Position numbers and translations under genes: made by a program
Origin: Gammaproteobacteria bacterium
GTDB taxonomy: Bacteria; Pseudomonadota; Gammaproteobacteria; SZUA-229
Assembly (NCBI GenBank): GCA_026196035.1
Contig: JAPHQX010000045.1
Coordinates: forward strand, 1 to 48,955
Reading direction: 5' to 3'
DNA length: 48,955 nt
Notes under the pieces: model-generated
What the model was told of the DNA's origin: nothing
Seen by the model: only the letters and a program-made list of their open reading frames with translations
The model's database searches: none
Shown: positions 7,889 through 15,501 of the stretch, in pieces
Position numbering within the stretch: the first letter of the stretch is position 1
How the letters are laid out: each line of letters begins with the position of its first letter

Positions 7889-9298
7889 TTAAATAATCAG
7901 TGACGCAATAACCTGTCCCAGTGCGTGATCAAAGACTGAGTGATCGGCCAGTATACGCGATTTGTTGGTCTTCAATTCTTCATTGAATTCAGCGGCATCT
8001 TTCTCGAGTACCTTAACGCCAACACGATCAACAAATACCAGTTTTGCTTCATCAAAAAGAATCATTGATAGTTTAAGTCTACGTACTGACTGTCCTTCAC
8101 CTTTGAAAATTTCAAACCAGACACCCTGTTTAACTTCTGCTGGAAGTTGTGCGATCTGGTCGGCTATATTTTCTTCAGCGAGTTCTTTGCTAGTGTTTTC
8201 AAGGGTTTCTTCTGATTCTAGTGAATTAATAGCATCGTCATCAAAATCCGTTTCTTCCAGTATTTTTTGGTAGGCTTTTTTTAATGCATCGATTGATGTA
8301 TCAATACTGCCTTTATCCTGTTTGGTGGTATAAAGTTTGTTTTTTATTGTTTCAGTAAATTCTTCGGATTCATTATTATGGAAGGTCCATTGTTCTTTTG
8401 TGGTGATTGGCTGTAGACCATTAATCATCTGTTTTAGTAGAGAAACAATTTCATTCCATTCATCGCTGTCTTTACCATTGCGTAAAAAGTGATTGAACAT
8501 CAGAGTTGACCACTGTTTTAATATTAGTGGTTTAACATCGGCAGGCAGATTTCTATTTTTAGTGTGGTATTGAAGTTCTGTTATTACAATCTGTCGAGCA
8601 TGTTCTTTAAGGATTTGCTGATGTGTTTCGGCTTCTTTCTGTTCGTGTTTTTCTGCTTCGATTTTTGTTAATCGACTTAATGATGCATAAGCAGTGTTAA
8701 AACTGGCAATATTCTGATCAAATGTATTGAGTAATTGATCAATAATCAGATTCATTGTCTGGTATACGGGGTTATCCGGATTATCGATGCCAATACCAAT
8801 ATGAGCCATAGTATCCAATACATGCCGAGCCGGGTGCCTGTTATTCTGGAAGAACTGCTTGTCCAGCATGGCTATTTTGATCATTGGGATTTGTAATTTT
8901 AATAGCAATGATTTGATAGAGTCAGAAATATTTTTATCTCGTAGAAAAGCCCCAAAAATCATTTCTACAAAATCAATAGTACGGTCATCAACCTGGTTCA
9001 CTGATTTGGTTACGGCGGAATTACTGATTTTTGCCATGCTTTGCAGCAGTGCAAATTTAAAATCATCGGTATTGATATTTACAGACTGTCCCGGTGTGTA
9101 TTCAGGTTTATAAGTAATCTGTAATTGGGTAAGCGCTTTTATAATCTCGCGACGGTCATGAAACTGTTTGCCATCCGTTGCCTGTGCGGTAGACGTTTTA
9201 ATTGAGCTGTCTGAATCACCGTTGATGAAGTTTTTGATGACTTCTTTAACGCGATCAGGATCTTTGGCTGCTTCAGGTATGTTGGTTTCCACGCTCAT
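7889..9298 (-). CDS. DUF1631 family protein, short form
   Basis: The 469-residue protein resembles the DUF1631 family, sometimes mis-annotated as thymidine phosphorylase. Members known to me are usually about 700 residues or more, so this is a short form. The front half is helical (DRTIDFVEMIFGAFLRD, HPARHVLDTMAHIGIG). The middle, at about 200-230, is charged and probably coiled coil (KIEAEKHEQKEAETHQQ). The end is a beta-rich module (GVWFEIFKGEGQSVRRLKL, then MILFDEAKLVFVDRVGVKV) like the C-terminal part of DUF1631 proteins. No signal peptide or membrane helix is seen. The function is unknown. It has its own 193-base upstream region and is convergent with mtgA. Confidence 0.7.
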   Translation of the reverse strand: MSVETNIPEAAKDPDRVKEVIKNFINGDSDSSIKTSTAQATDGKQFHDRREIIKALTQLQITYKPEYTPGQSVNINTDDFKFALLQSMAKISNSAVTKSVNQVDDRTIDFVEMIFGAFLRDKNISDSIKSLLLKLQIPMIKIAMLDKQFFQNNRHPARHVLDTMAHIGIGIDNPDNPVYQTMNLIIDQLLNTFDQNIASFNTAYASLSRLTKIEAEKHEQKEAETHQQILKEHARQIVITELQYHTKNRNLPADVKPLILKQWSTLMFNHFLRNGKDSDEWNEIVSLLKQMINGLQPITTKEQWTFHNNESEEFTETIKNKLYTTKQDKGSIDTSIDALKKAYQKILEETDFDDDAINSLESEETLENTSKELAEENIADQIAQLPAEVKQGVWFEIFKGEGQSVRRLKLSMILFDEAKLVFVDRVGVKVLEKDAAEFNEELKTNKSRILADHSVFDHALGQVIASLII

Positions 9299-9425
9299 GT
9301 TTCTATCCGTATGTATTTCTTAACTGAGATACTAGTTATTGTTGTTATTCCTGTGATCCTTCGAATGGGGGATTTCCGGAGATTAATCTGTATTTTGTGA
9401 ACTCGATTGATTTTTTGTGTCTGTT

Positions 9426-9454
9426 AAGTGTAGTTTATGTGTGACCAAGGTCAA
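9426..9454 (-). promoter_or_regulatory. Possible promoter with overlapping palindrome for the DUF1631 gene
   Basis: On the minus strand TTGACC (9449-9454) is 17 bases from ACACTT (9426-9431). The -35 element overlaps a TGACC-TT-GGTCA palindrome (9442-9453), which could be an operator. The -10 match is poor. A weak CCTGAT/ATCAGG stem near 9471-9496 may mark the end of the preceding SOS cassette. Confidence 0.3.
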
Positions 9455-9491
9455 GTAATTCTATGATTTTCCTGATTTTTTTAGGTGTTAA

Positions 9492-9905
9492 TCAGGGCAG
9501 AGTGATAATTCTGGGCCAGCGCTCATGGATGGCATCGGGCATTTCCGGTGCAATGGTGACTACATAAATACGGCTTTCATTGTTACTGCGCGCCAGTAAG
9601 CCCTGTATGCATTGGCCTCTGGTGAGCTCAAACCAGTGACTGTTGTTTTCAATGTCTTTTTCCATGAATTGATCAATGATGATTTTTACAGGCTTCGGGA
9701 ACCAGCGATCCCATAGTCCTTTTTTAATGGATTCCAGTCGTGCCCAGCCACCAATGGGTAATGGGCTTATCTGATTTTTACGTCGTCCCCAGGGGATAAG
9801 TTTATTATTACCATTACGAATGCGTACAGGTAAATGAGCTTTCGGGTTAGGGAAGTAAATCTTTATCTTTTTACCTTCAAGGGTATATTCAACGCCACCG
9901 CACAT
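9492..9905 (-). CDS. Compact SRAP/HMCES-like protein (abasic-site DNA-protein crosslinking family)
   Basis: The 137-residue protein starts MCGG, like the MCGR of SRAP (YedK/HMCES) proteins, which link Cys2 to abasic sites in single-stranded DNA. Other family landmarks can be matched by eye: LIPWGRR, GWARLES (family ARAET), VKIIIDQFMEKD (family CLIPADGFYEW, giving Glu82 at the catalytic Glu position), GLLA, and VTIAP-x6-HERWP (family HDRMP, His127). It is much shorter than the usual 220 residues or so. It is the third gene after lexA and a Y-family polymerase, 14 bases behind the latter, which fits an SOS or lesion-tolerance role. The family assignment is my inference from motifs; the cross-linking activity is untested. 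Confidence 0.6.
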   Translation of the reverse strand: MCGGVEYTLEGKKIKIYFPNPKAHLPVRIRNGNNKLIPWGRRKNQISPLPIGGWARLESIKKGLWDRWFPKPVKIIIDQFMEKDIENNSHWFELTRGQCIQGLLARSNNESRIYVVTIAPEMPDAIHERWPRIITLP

Positions 9906-9919
9906 AATGATTGTTTTCT

Positions 9920-11170
9920 TTATATTGACTGACGATGACCGTCGGGTTTCCAGGAAGGCGCAATGACATTAGGCATGCTGGATCGATTAAGCAGGCGTGC
10001 AGGGGACAATGTCATATCGCCATAACGATGATTGATTTGATCCACTGTGTGATTCAGTTGTTTGTGTTGTTCAGTGCAAAGCTCAGCTTCAAATAAATCT
10101 CTCTGTAATTTAGCCGGTTGTGGATCCAGTGCGGTAACCTGGACCTGTATCAGCCCTTCACCCTGCCAGTATTGATCAAGGGTCATTTTACAAAGCTGAA
10201 ATAATAACTGTGTATCATTATGATGTGTGGCCAGTTTCATTTTACCGCCCAGCCAGCCGTCATAAGATTTAAAGCCGATAAAGTAGTTTCTAGCTTCAAA
10301 ATGGTAACGTCTTAAACGAGCAGATACCTTTACCGCCATATGCAGTAAATAGGTGAGTATGATTTCACGGTCACGGGTGTTGGGAGGTATGACCTTGCCA
10401 TGACCAATGGATTTGGGATCAGCTACTTCAGTATGGATAGTATCGGGATCAAGACCCTGTGCCATATACCAGATACGTCGACCCGGATTGCCAAAGCGTT
10501 GAGCCAGTACACTGATGGGCAGCTTTTCCATGTCTCCGCACAGGTGTACTCCATGATTTGCCAGAAAGCCGCCAATACCTTTGGCAATGCCACAGAGTTC
10601 TGTGACAGGTACCTTGCGTAAGCGTTGCCTGGCTTCCCAGGGTGGGATGATGGTGAAACCATCGGGTTTGTTAACTTTAGCGGCATATTTGGCGGTGGTT
10701 TTATCGCCGCTGATACCAATAGAGCAGAGTAAACCGGAAGCATCAAACACGGCCCGTTTTAATATGTGAGCAATGCGTACAGGTGAGCCATAAAGCTGCT
10801 GACAGGGAGTCATATCAATAAAGGCTTCATCTACAGAAAAGACTTCAATATCCGGGCAGACATTGCTGATGGCCTGCATAATCTGAGTGGAAACCTGTGC
10901 GTAGACATTGGGTCGTGTGGATCGCTGAATCAGCTGGGGGCACAAAGTATAGGCTTCCTTCAGACGCATACCGGTTTTAATGCCATAAGCTCGTGCTTCA
11001 TAGGAGCAGGTAATAATGCAGGTGCCCTGTAGACCATTAGTGATGGCGACAGGGTGACCGCGCAATTCCGGAAAATCACGCATTTCGACCGAAGCAAAAA
11101 AGGCATTCATATCGATAAGGGCTATGGCCCGTGGCCAGTGAACCGGGCAGGCAAGTTCAGTATTCATCAC
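9920..11170 (-). CDS. Y-family translesion DNA polymerase (DinB/UmuC type)
   Basis: The 416-residue polymerase should copy past damaged bases. Catalytic carboxylates are intact: Asp20 in ALIDMNAFFASVE and Asp114-Glu115 in FSVDEAFIDM, with a Phe steric gate in the first motif. The YEARAYGIKTGM finger segment and the IGISGDKTTAKYAAK palm segment follow, then the helix-hairpin-helix thumb (LCGIAKGIGGFLANHG) and a little-finger domain to about residue 350. The intact active site argues against the ImuB type, which is catalytically dead. The start is GTG at 11170 or, more likely, the next ATG at 11167, only 2-5 bases after the lexA stop. I see no clear C-terminal beta-clamp motif. Confidence 0.88.
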   Translation of the reverse strand: MMNTELACPVHWPRAIALIDMNAFFASVEMRDFPELRGHPVAITNGLQGTCIITCSYEARAYGIKTGMRLKEAYTLCPQLIQRSTRPNVYAQVSTQIMQAISNVCPDIEVFSVDEAFIDMTPCQQLYGSPVRIAHILKRAVFDASGLLCSIGISGDKTTAKYAAKVNKPDGFTIIPPWEARQRLRKVPVTELCGIAKGIGGFLANHGVHLCGDMEKLPISVLAQRFGNPGRRIWYMAQGLDPDTIHTEVADPKSIGHGKVIPPNTRDREIILTYLLHMAVKVSARLRRYHFEARNYFIGFKSYDGWLGGKMKLATHHNDTQLLFQLCKMTLDQYWQGEGLIQVQVTALDPQPAKLQRDLFEAELCTEQHKQLNHTVDQINHRYGDMTLSPARLLNRSSMPNVIAPSWKPDGHRQSI

Positions 11171-11172
11171 GG

Positions 11173-11763
11173 CTAGTAGCGTCGTAGTGAGCCAATCAGA
11201 ATGCCCTGTATCTGCACGCGTTCAGCTTCATAGATCATCGCCTGCATATATTTGTTAGCTGGGATTAGTTTGATAAGATTCTGGTCGACGCGTTGGAATG
11301 TTTTTAAGGTGGCTTCTTCATTATCAATGAGTGCCACCACGATATCGCCATTGTGAGCATTGTTTTGCTGTTTAATGATGGCAATATCACCATCCAGTAT
11401 GCCGGCATCTATCATGGACTCGCCCTGTACCTTCAGCGCAAATCGATCAGCACCCATAAAAAAATCACTTAGATTGATTTCATCATGCCCTGGGATGGCT
11501 TCGATGGGCTGGCCGGCTGCGATTTTGCCGAGCAGGGGCAAACGAGTATCGTGTGAAAATTCTACTAGTTGCAGGCCACGATGACGCCCAGAGGTATTTT
11601 TAAGGAGGCCTTCTGCGATGAGTGCCTGTACATAGCGGTGTACGACGCCACGAGACTGGATGCCAATGCCTGATGCAATTTCCTGAAGTTTGGGTGCATA
11701 GCCATGTTGTGCCACATAATGACGAATAAAAGCCAGGGTTTTGCGTTGACTATCAGTAAGCAT
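11173..11763 (-). CDS. lexA: LexA-type SOS repressor with self-cleaving S24 domain
   Basis: The 196-residue repressor has an N-terminal winged helix (about 1-65, with IQSRGVVHRYVQALIAEGLL as the recognition region). The LexA peptidase domain has the Ala83-Gly84 cleavage site in KIAAGQP, nucleophile Ser116 in GESMIDAG and Lys154 in EATLKTF. The normal cue is RecA filament after DNA damage. It heads a three-gene unit with a Y-family polymerase and a SRAP-like protein. The DNA-binding helix differs from the E. coli type, and the operator candidate found upstream also differs, so this may be a second, cassette-specific LexA. Confidence 0.92.
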   Translation of the reverse strand: MLTDSQRKTLAFIRHYVAQHGYAPKLQEIASGIGIQSRGVVHRYVQALIAEGLLKNTSGRHRGLQLVEFSHDTRLPLLGKIAAGQPIEAIPGHDEINLSDFFMGADRFALKVQGESMIDAGILDGDIAIIKQQNNAHNGDIVVALIDNEEATLKTFQRVDQNLIKLIPANKYMQAMIYEAERVQIQGILIGSLRRY

Positions 11764-11766
11764 AAT

Positions 11767-11781
11767 GTTCTCTTAATGTTC
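11767..11781 (-). promoter_or_regulatory. Putative LexA operator, GAAC-N7-GAAC direct repeat
   Basis: On the lexA coding strand the bases before the ATG are two exact tandem copies of AAGAGAACATT (11764-11785), which gives GAACATTAAGAGAAC. GTTC-N7-GTTC (equivalently GAAC-N7-GAAC) is the known LexA box of alphaproteobacteria, not of enteric bacteria (CTGT-N8-ACAG). The site lies between the promoter and the start codon and overlaps the ribosome site, so bound repressor could block its own operon. Confidence 0.5.
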
Positions 11782-11792
11782 TCTTCTGGGTA

Positions 11793-11821
11793 AGAGTAGA
11801 GAATGATGCTTCATCAGTCAA
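11793..11821 (-). promoter_or_regulatory. Sigma-70-type promoter for the lexA cassette
   Basis: On the minus strand TTGACT (11816-11821) and TACTCT (11793-11798) are separated by 17 bases. The predicted transcript starts near 11786, directly before the tandem AAGAGAACATT copies. The -35 is good and the -10 is weak. Confidence 0.45.
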
Positions 11822-11911
11822 GTAGTCTGATTAACGGTTGCCACGAACAGGTGAAGGGGTGTTATGATATTAGCTGTGTTTACGGAATGAATGATGGAGA
11901 GGGGAGGTTAT

Positions 11912-12106
11912 ATGGCTGATTTAATATTTGATCATCGTGGTCAGATTGAGGATCGACGTAGTTGGGATAGAGTCCGAGCGTTTCCGATTAAAGACCGTAA
12001 AGGTGTTATTGTTTATGAAGATAGACGATTGAGTGCCGAGCGTAGAGGTTATCAATTAGAAGAAATTACGCTTAAAGCTGAAGGCATTAAAAGCTTGTTT
12101 CAGTAG
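11912..12106 (+). CDS. Small hypothetical charged protein
   Basis: The likely start is the ATG at 11912, which has a strong ribosome site (GGGGAGG) about six bases upstream and gives 64 residues; an upstream ATG at 11891 in the same frame has no such site. The product is highly charged, with repeated EDRR motifs (QIEDRRSWDR, VYEDRRLSAERR). It has no signal peptide or membrane helix. It is divergent from lexA across about 150 bases and ends at a clear terminator. I do not know its function. Confidence 0.65.
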   Translation: MADLIFDHRGQIEDRRSWDRVRAFPIKDRKGVIVYEDRRLSAERRGYQLEEITLKAEGIKSLFQ

Positions 12107-12135
12107 ATTATAAATTATCATTCCCAGTTTATTGT

Positions 12136-12167
12136 AAAGGCCACTCTGTTTTCAGCGTGGCCTTTTT
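12136..12167. terminator. Bidirectional rho-independent terminator
   Basis: AAAGGCCAC and GTGGCCTTT form a perfect 9-bp stem over a 12-base loop, followed by T residues on the plus strand and preceded by A residues that serve the minus strand. It lies between the small protein and the convergent dehydrogenase gene. Confidence 0.85.
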
Positions 12168-12178
12168 ATTGTCTGATT

Positions 12179-13600
12179 TTAGTAAATTCCAACATCCAGA
12201 TAAGAACGAGCAATTTTGCGGATGGATGTTACATAGGATGCAGTACGTAGATCATGGATAGTGGCTTCATCTTCCAGTGTGCTGCGAATTTGTTGATAAG
12301 CCGATCGCATGGTGTCATCCAGGCCTGAGCGTACCAGATCCAGTTCGTCGGCACCCCGGGTAACATTGTTGCGTAGATTTTCTGATACTTTGGAGCCGGT
12401 GACTTCTTCCAGCATAGCGGTCATTTGATGGCCACGTAATTCATCATGACGTTTTTGCATGCGGCCAAAACGGATATGAGAAATATTACGGATCCATTCA
12501 AAATAGGATACGGTGACACCACCCGCATTGGCATAGGCATCTGGAATAATGATAATGCCTTTTTTGTTTAGAACTTCATCTGCGCCGTAGGTAATGGGCC
12601 CATTAGCGGCTTCAACAATTAATCTGGCATTAATACGATCAGCATTTTCGAGGGTGATCTGGCTTTCAAGTGCAGCGGGTATCAGTATATCGCATTCTTT
12701 TTCCAGTAATGTCATACCATTTTCTTCGAAACTGGCGCCGGGGAAATTCTTTATGGTACGGTGGTTCTGTATATGCTGAAACACATCTTCAATATTGATG
12801 CCTTCGTCATTAATTAATGCACCATCACGTTCGATGATAGCAATGATTTTTACACCATCTTCTTCAGATAAAAATTTTGCAGCATGGTAACCCACATTTC
12901 CAAGCCCCTGAATGATGCAGGTTTTGCCATCCAGTGAACCAGTCATTTTTGCCTTTGTTACATCTTCGGGGTGGCGGAAAAATTCACGTATGGCATATTG
13001 TACGCCGCGACCTGTGGCTTCAATGCGACCCTGAATACCACCATGATGAACAGGTTTGCCAGTGACGCAGGCAACATAGTTGATATCATCAGGATTGAGG
13101 TGTTTATATGTGTCAGCAATCCAGGCCATTTCTCTCTGCCCTGTTCCTATATCCGGTGCAGGCACATTAGTTGATGGGCTTAAAAAACCTTTGCGAATGA
13201 GTTCAAGTGCAAATCGGCGGGTAATTAATTCCAGTTCATCACGATCATACTGATTGGGATCAATAAGCAAGGCGCCTTTTGATCCTCCAAAAGGGACATC
13301 GACAATGGCGCATTTATAAGTCATTAGTGCTGCCAGTGCTTCGACTTCATCCTGATCTGCATAAGGTGCATAACGAATACCGCCTTTCGAAGGTAAACGA
13401 TGGGTGCTGTGAGTTGCACGCCAGCCGGTAAATACTTCAATCTTGCCACGTATTTTTACCGGAAACTGAACCTGTAAAACTGCATTGCATGTTTTAATGG
13501 CTTTAGCAGTTCCTTCATCCAGTTCCATGGCGGCCATCGCTCTATCAACCATAAGATCAACACTTTCACGGAAACTGGGTTCATTGGAGGCGTTTGTCAT
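12179..13600 (-). CDS. Glu/Leu/Phe/Val-family dehydrogenase, probably glutamate dehydrogenase
   Basis: The 473-residue enzyme matches hexameric amino-acid dehydrogenases that interconvert glutamate and 2-oxoglutarate plus ammonia. Substrate and catalytic residues appear in PSKGGIRYAP, MTYKCAIVDVPFGGSKGAL and PAPDIGTGQREMAW. The dinucleotide fold is marked by IQGLGNVGYHAAK, and VSYFEWIRN carries the conserved serine of the glutamate pocket. The sequence looks closer to the GudB/RocG type than to the NADP enzyme of enteric bacteria, so NAD-linked glutamate breakdown is the best guess. It is a single gene, with a long divergent AT-rich promoter region shared with the next gene. Confidence 0.85.
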   Translation of the reverse strand: MTNASNEPSFRESVDLMVDRAMAAMELDEGTAKAIKTCNAVLQVQFPVKIRGKIEVFTGWRATHSTHRLPSKGGIRYAPYADQDEVEALAALMTYKCAIVDVPFGGSKGALLIDPNQYDRDELELITRRFALELIRKGFLSPSTNVPAPDIGTGQREMAWIADTYKHLNPDDINYVACVTGKPVHHGGIQGRIEATGRGVQYAIREFFRHPEDVTKAKMTGSLDGKTCIIQGLGNVGYHAAKFLSEEDGVKIIAIIERDGALINDEGINIEDVFQHIQNHRTIKNFPGASFEENGMTLLEKECDILIPAALESQITLENADRINARLIVEAANGPITYGADEVLNKKGIIIIPDAYANAGGVTVSYFEWIRNISHIRFGRMQKRHDELRGHQMTAMLEEVTGSKVSENLRNNVTRGADELDLVRSGLDDTMRSAYQQIRSTLEDEATIHDLRTASYVTSIRKIARSYLDVGIY

Positions 13601-13623
13601 ATTTATTCTCGAATTAATTATTG

Positions 13624-13640
13624 TTTGTACTTAATACAAA
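13624..13640. promoter_or_regulatory. Inverted repeat in the divergent promoter region
   Basis: TTTGTA-CTTAA-TACAAA has 6-base arms around a 5-base centre and lies 24 bases upstream of the dehydrogenase start. It could be an operator for either divergent gene. No core promoter fits convincingly, and the sequence is AT-rich enough for chance. Confidence 0.25.
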
Positions 13641-13699
13641 AGCACATATTTAGTTAATATCAAGTTAAAATGCTAATAAAAAATTAACAGGTGTTTTTT

Positions 13700-14449
13700 A
13701 TGGCTGTTGTTTGGCAAAATAAAATTAATGGGGATCTGTATGAAGTGCGTAATGCAGGAAAAACATTGCGCTTATATACTAATGGTGTTTTTCATACACA
13801 ATATAATCCAGAGCAAGCTTTAACCGGACACGTCTGGGATTTATTGATGTTGCCGGCTTTTTTTTATCCGCAAGATAAAATTAAACGTGTACTGGTATTA
13901 GGTGTTGGCGGCGGTGCAGTTATTCAAATGTTAAAACAGTTTGTTAAGCCGAATGAGATCGTGGGTGTGGAATTGAATCCCGTGCATTTAACAATTGCAC
14001 GACATTTTTTTAATCTTAAAGGTGAGGATGTTCATCTGTATCAGGATGATGCGGTGAACTGGATAAAAGATTATAAAGGTAAAAAATTCGACATGATCAT
14101 TGAAGATCTATTTTCTGAAAAAGATGGAGAGCCAGTATCTGCAGTTGAGGCTAATGGCGTGTGGTTTAGTCAGTTGCTTAAGCATCTTTCAAGAGATGGT
14201 GTTATTGTCAGGAATTTTGTGGATAAAAATGAATTAAAAAACTGTTCAGCTTTGACCAGTAAAACAGTGGCTAATAAATTTAATTCAATTTTTCAGTTGA
14301 CTACAGTATTTAATGAAAACTTTGTGGGTGTTTTTGTGAGAAGCAAAGTAACCAGTCAGCAACTAAGAAAACGTTTGATAAATACGCCGGGCTTAAACCC
14401 GGCATTAAAAACCAGTCGCTTACGCTATCAAATTAGATGTTTGAAGTGA
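13700..14449 (+). CDS. Spermidine-synthase-like protein (aminopropyltransferase/methyltransferase fold)
   Basis: The protein is 249 residues from the ATG at 13700, which has CAGG eight bases upstream; an in-frame GTG at 13691 is a less likely start. The fold is that of spermidine synthases: RVLVLGVGGGAVIQML for the nucleotide loop, VGVELNPVHLTIARHFF with the ribose-binding Glu, YQDDAVNWI, and FDMIIEDLFSE. The usual catalytic Asp-Xaa-Xaa-Asp pattern (DSTDP type) is replaced by EDLFSE, so it may not make spermidine. Many stand-alone proteins of this kind have no known substrate. It is tail-to-tail with slyD, with the stops abutting. Confidence 0.65.
   Translation: MAVVWQNKINGDLYEVRNAGKTLRLYTNGVFHTQYNPEQALTGHVWDLLMLPAFFYPQDKIKRVLVLGVGGGAVIQMLKQFVKPNEIVGVELNPVHLTIARHFFNLKGEDVHLYQDDAVNWIKDYKGKKFDMIIEDLFSEKDGEPVSAVEANGVWFSQLLKHLSRDGVIVRNFVDKNELKNCSALTSKTVANKFNSIFQLTTVFNENFVGVFVRSKVTSQQLRKRLINTPGLNPALKTSRLRYQIRCLK
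14386..14403. terminator. GC-rich hairpin inside the 3' end of the spermidine-synthase-like gene
   Basis: GCCGGG and CCCGGC form a perfect 6-bp stem with a CTTAAA loop, 46 bases before the stop codon. Because slyD ends head-on at 14450 with no intergenic space, this coding-region hairpin may end slyD transcription, although the T tract on that side (GTATTTATC) is weak. Confidence 0.3.
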
Positions 14450-14932
14450 TCAGTGTCCGCAGGATTCACCATGGGCATGAATATGGCCATGACTGAGTTC
14501 TTCTTCAGTGGCATCGCGTATATCAATGATATGAATATCATAATGTAGTGTTACGCCTGCTAGTGGGTGATTACCATCAATTGTAACCTGATCACCATTC
14601 ACTTCAGCAATTGTTATCATTACCAGGCCGCCATCTTCAGCCTGTGCCTGAAATTGCATACCAACTTCAACTTTTTCATCACCAAACATGGACTGGTCAA
14701 CGACCTGTGTTATAGCTGGATTGTGTTCACCATAAGCTTCAGCAGGTGGAATAACGATGCTGAACTGTTCGTCCTTTGTCTTGCCAGATAAGGCGCTTTC
14801 AAGTCCTGGAATAATGTTGTTGGCGCCATGTATATAGCAAAAACTGCCATCGTTGGATGCATCGATGGTTTCGCCAGCATCATTTTTTAGAGTGTAATTA
14901 ATGGTTACCACTTTCTGGGCTTGTATAGACAT
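14450..14932 (-). CDS. slyD: FKBP-type peptidyl-prolyl isomerase, SlyD type
   Basis: SlyD is a cytoplasmic prolyl isomerase and chaperone that also delivers nickel. The 160-residue protein has the FKBP core (VVTINYTLKNDAGETID, PGLESALSGKTKDEQF, PPAEAYGEHNP) interrupted by the insert-in-flap chaperone domain at about 70-125. It ends with a short metal-binding tail rich in His and Cys (HGHIHAHGESCGH). The tail is shorter than that of E. coli SlyD. It is a single gene, convergent with the spermidine-synthase-like gene. Confidence 0.9.
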   Translation of the reverse strand: MSIQAQKVVTINYTLKNDAGETIDASNDGSFCYIHGANNIIPGLESALSGKTKDEQFSIVIPPAEAYGEHNPAITQVVDQSMFGDEKVEVGMQFQAQAEDGGLVMITIAEVNGDQVTIDGNHPLAGVTLHYDIHIIDIRDATEEELSHGHIHAHGESCGH

Positions 14933-15041
14933 GTCAGTTATTCACTTATTTGGAGGAAAACTGCATTATAAGATGATTGTACCTGGTAGGTCTAATTATG
15001 CTGCTGAGATAACAGTCGGTATTAAATGCTATGCATTTATC

Positions 15042-15365
15042 CTAGATGGCTGCGATTTTATTTTGCTGTATATCTGCGCAGTGTTGAAACAGGTTTTTGA
15101 ACCAGTGAGTTTGTGTAGCAGGTGTTTGTTCAGGTTGCTCGATTAAGTGAACCAGCTTGGCCAGTTCGTTAACTGTCCACTGGATTTCCTGAGCAGAGCC
15201 TTGGGTTTTTAATTGTTCTTTTAATTCTTCAAGTTTCCAGTTCAGGTAATCATTAAATAAATTACAGGCCTGCTGAAAATTGATATCTTCTGGGTCTTCG
15301 GCATATGAAATAACATTGCCAAAGTCGATCACTTCCTGAATTAGATTGTCGAGTTCCTGAATCAT
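15042..15365 (-). CDS. Hypothetical helical 107-residue protein
   Basis: I do not recognise this protein. It is almost wholly helical and acidic, with a heptad-like stretch (LNWKLEELKEQLKTQG) and no signal peptide or membrane segment. The end (THWFKNLFQHCADIQQ) contains the only clustered aromatic residues. It lies on the same strand as slyD but about 110 bases upstream of it, and on the same strand as the next hypothetical gene. A partner-binding or adaptor role would be speculation. Confidence 0.55.
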   Translation of the reverse strand: MIQELDNLIQEVIDFGNVISYAEDPEDINFQQACNLFNDYLNWKLEELKEQLKTQGSAQEIQWTVNELAKLVHLIEQPEQTPATQTHWFKNLFQHCADIQQNKIAAI

Positions 15366-15501
15366 TTGAATTTCACACGATTATTCATTTATAAGAGAGT
15401 TAAATTATATAAGTGATTGATTAAATACTATATCTCTAAACCCTGAAAGTCGTGTCAGGAAATTCCTACAAAAGCTATTTGAATAAGATTCTTATCTATA
15501 G

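Noticed and set aside
14901-15146. 81-codon plus-strand frame between slyD and the 107-residue gene
   Set aside because: It overlaps both minus-strand genes antisense, lacks a ribosome site and has no recognisable features.
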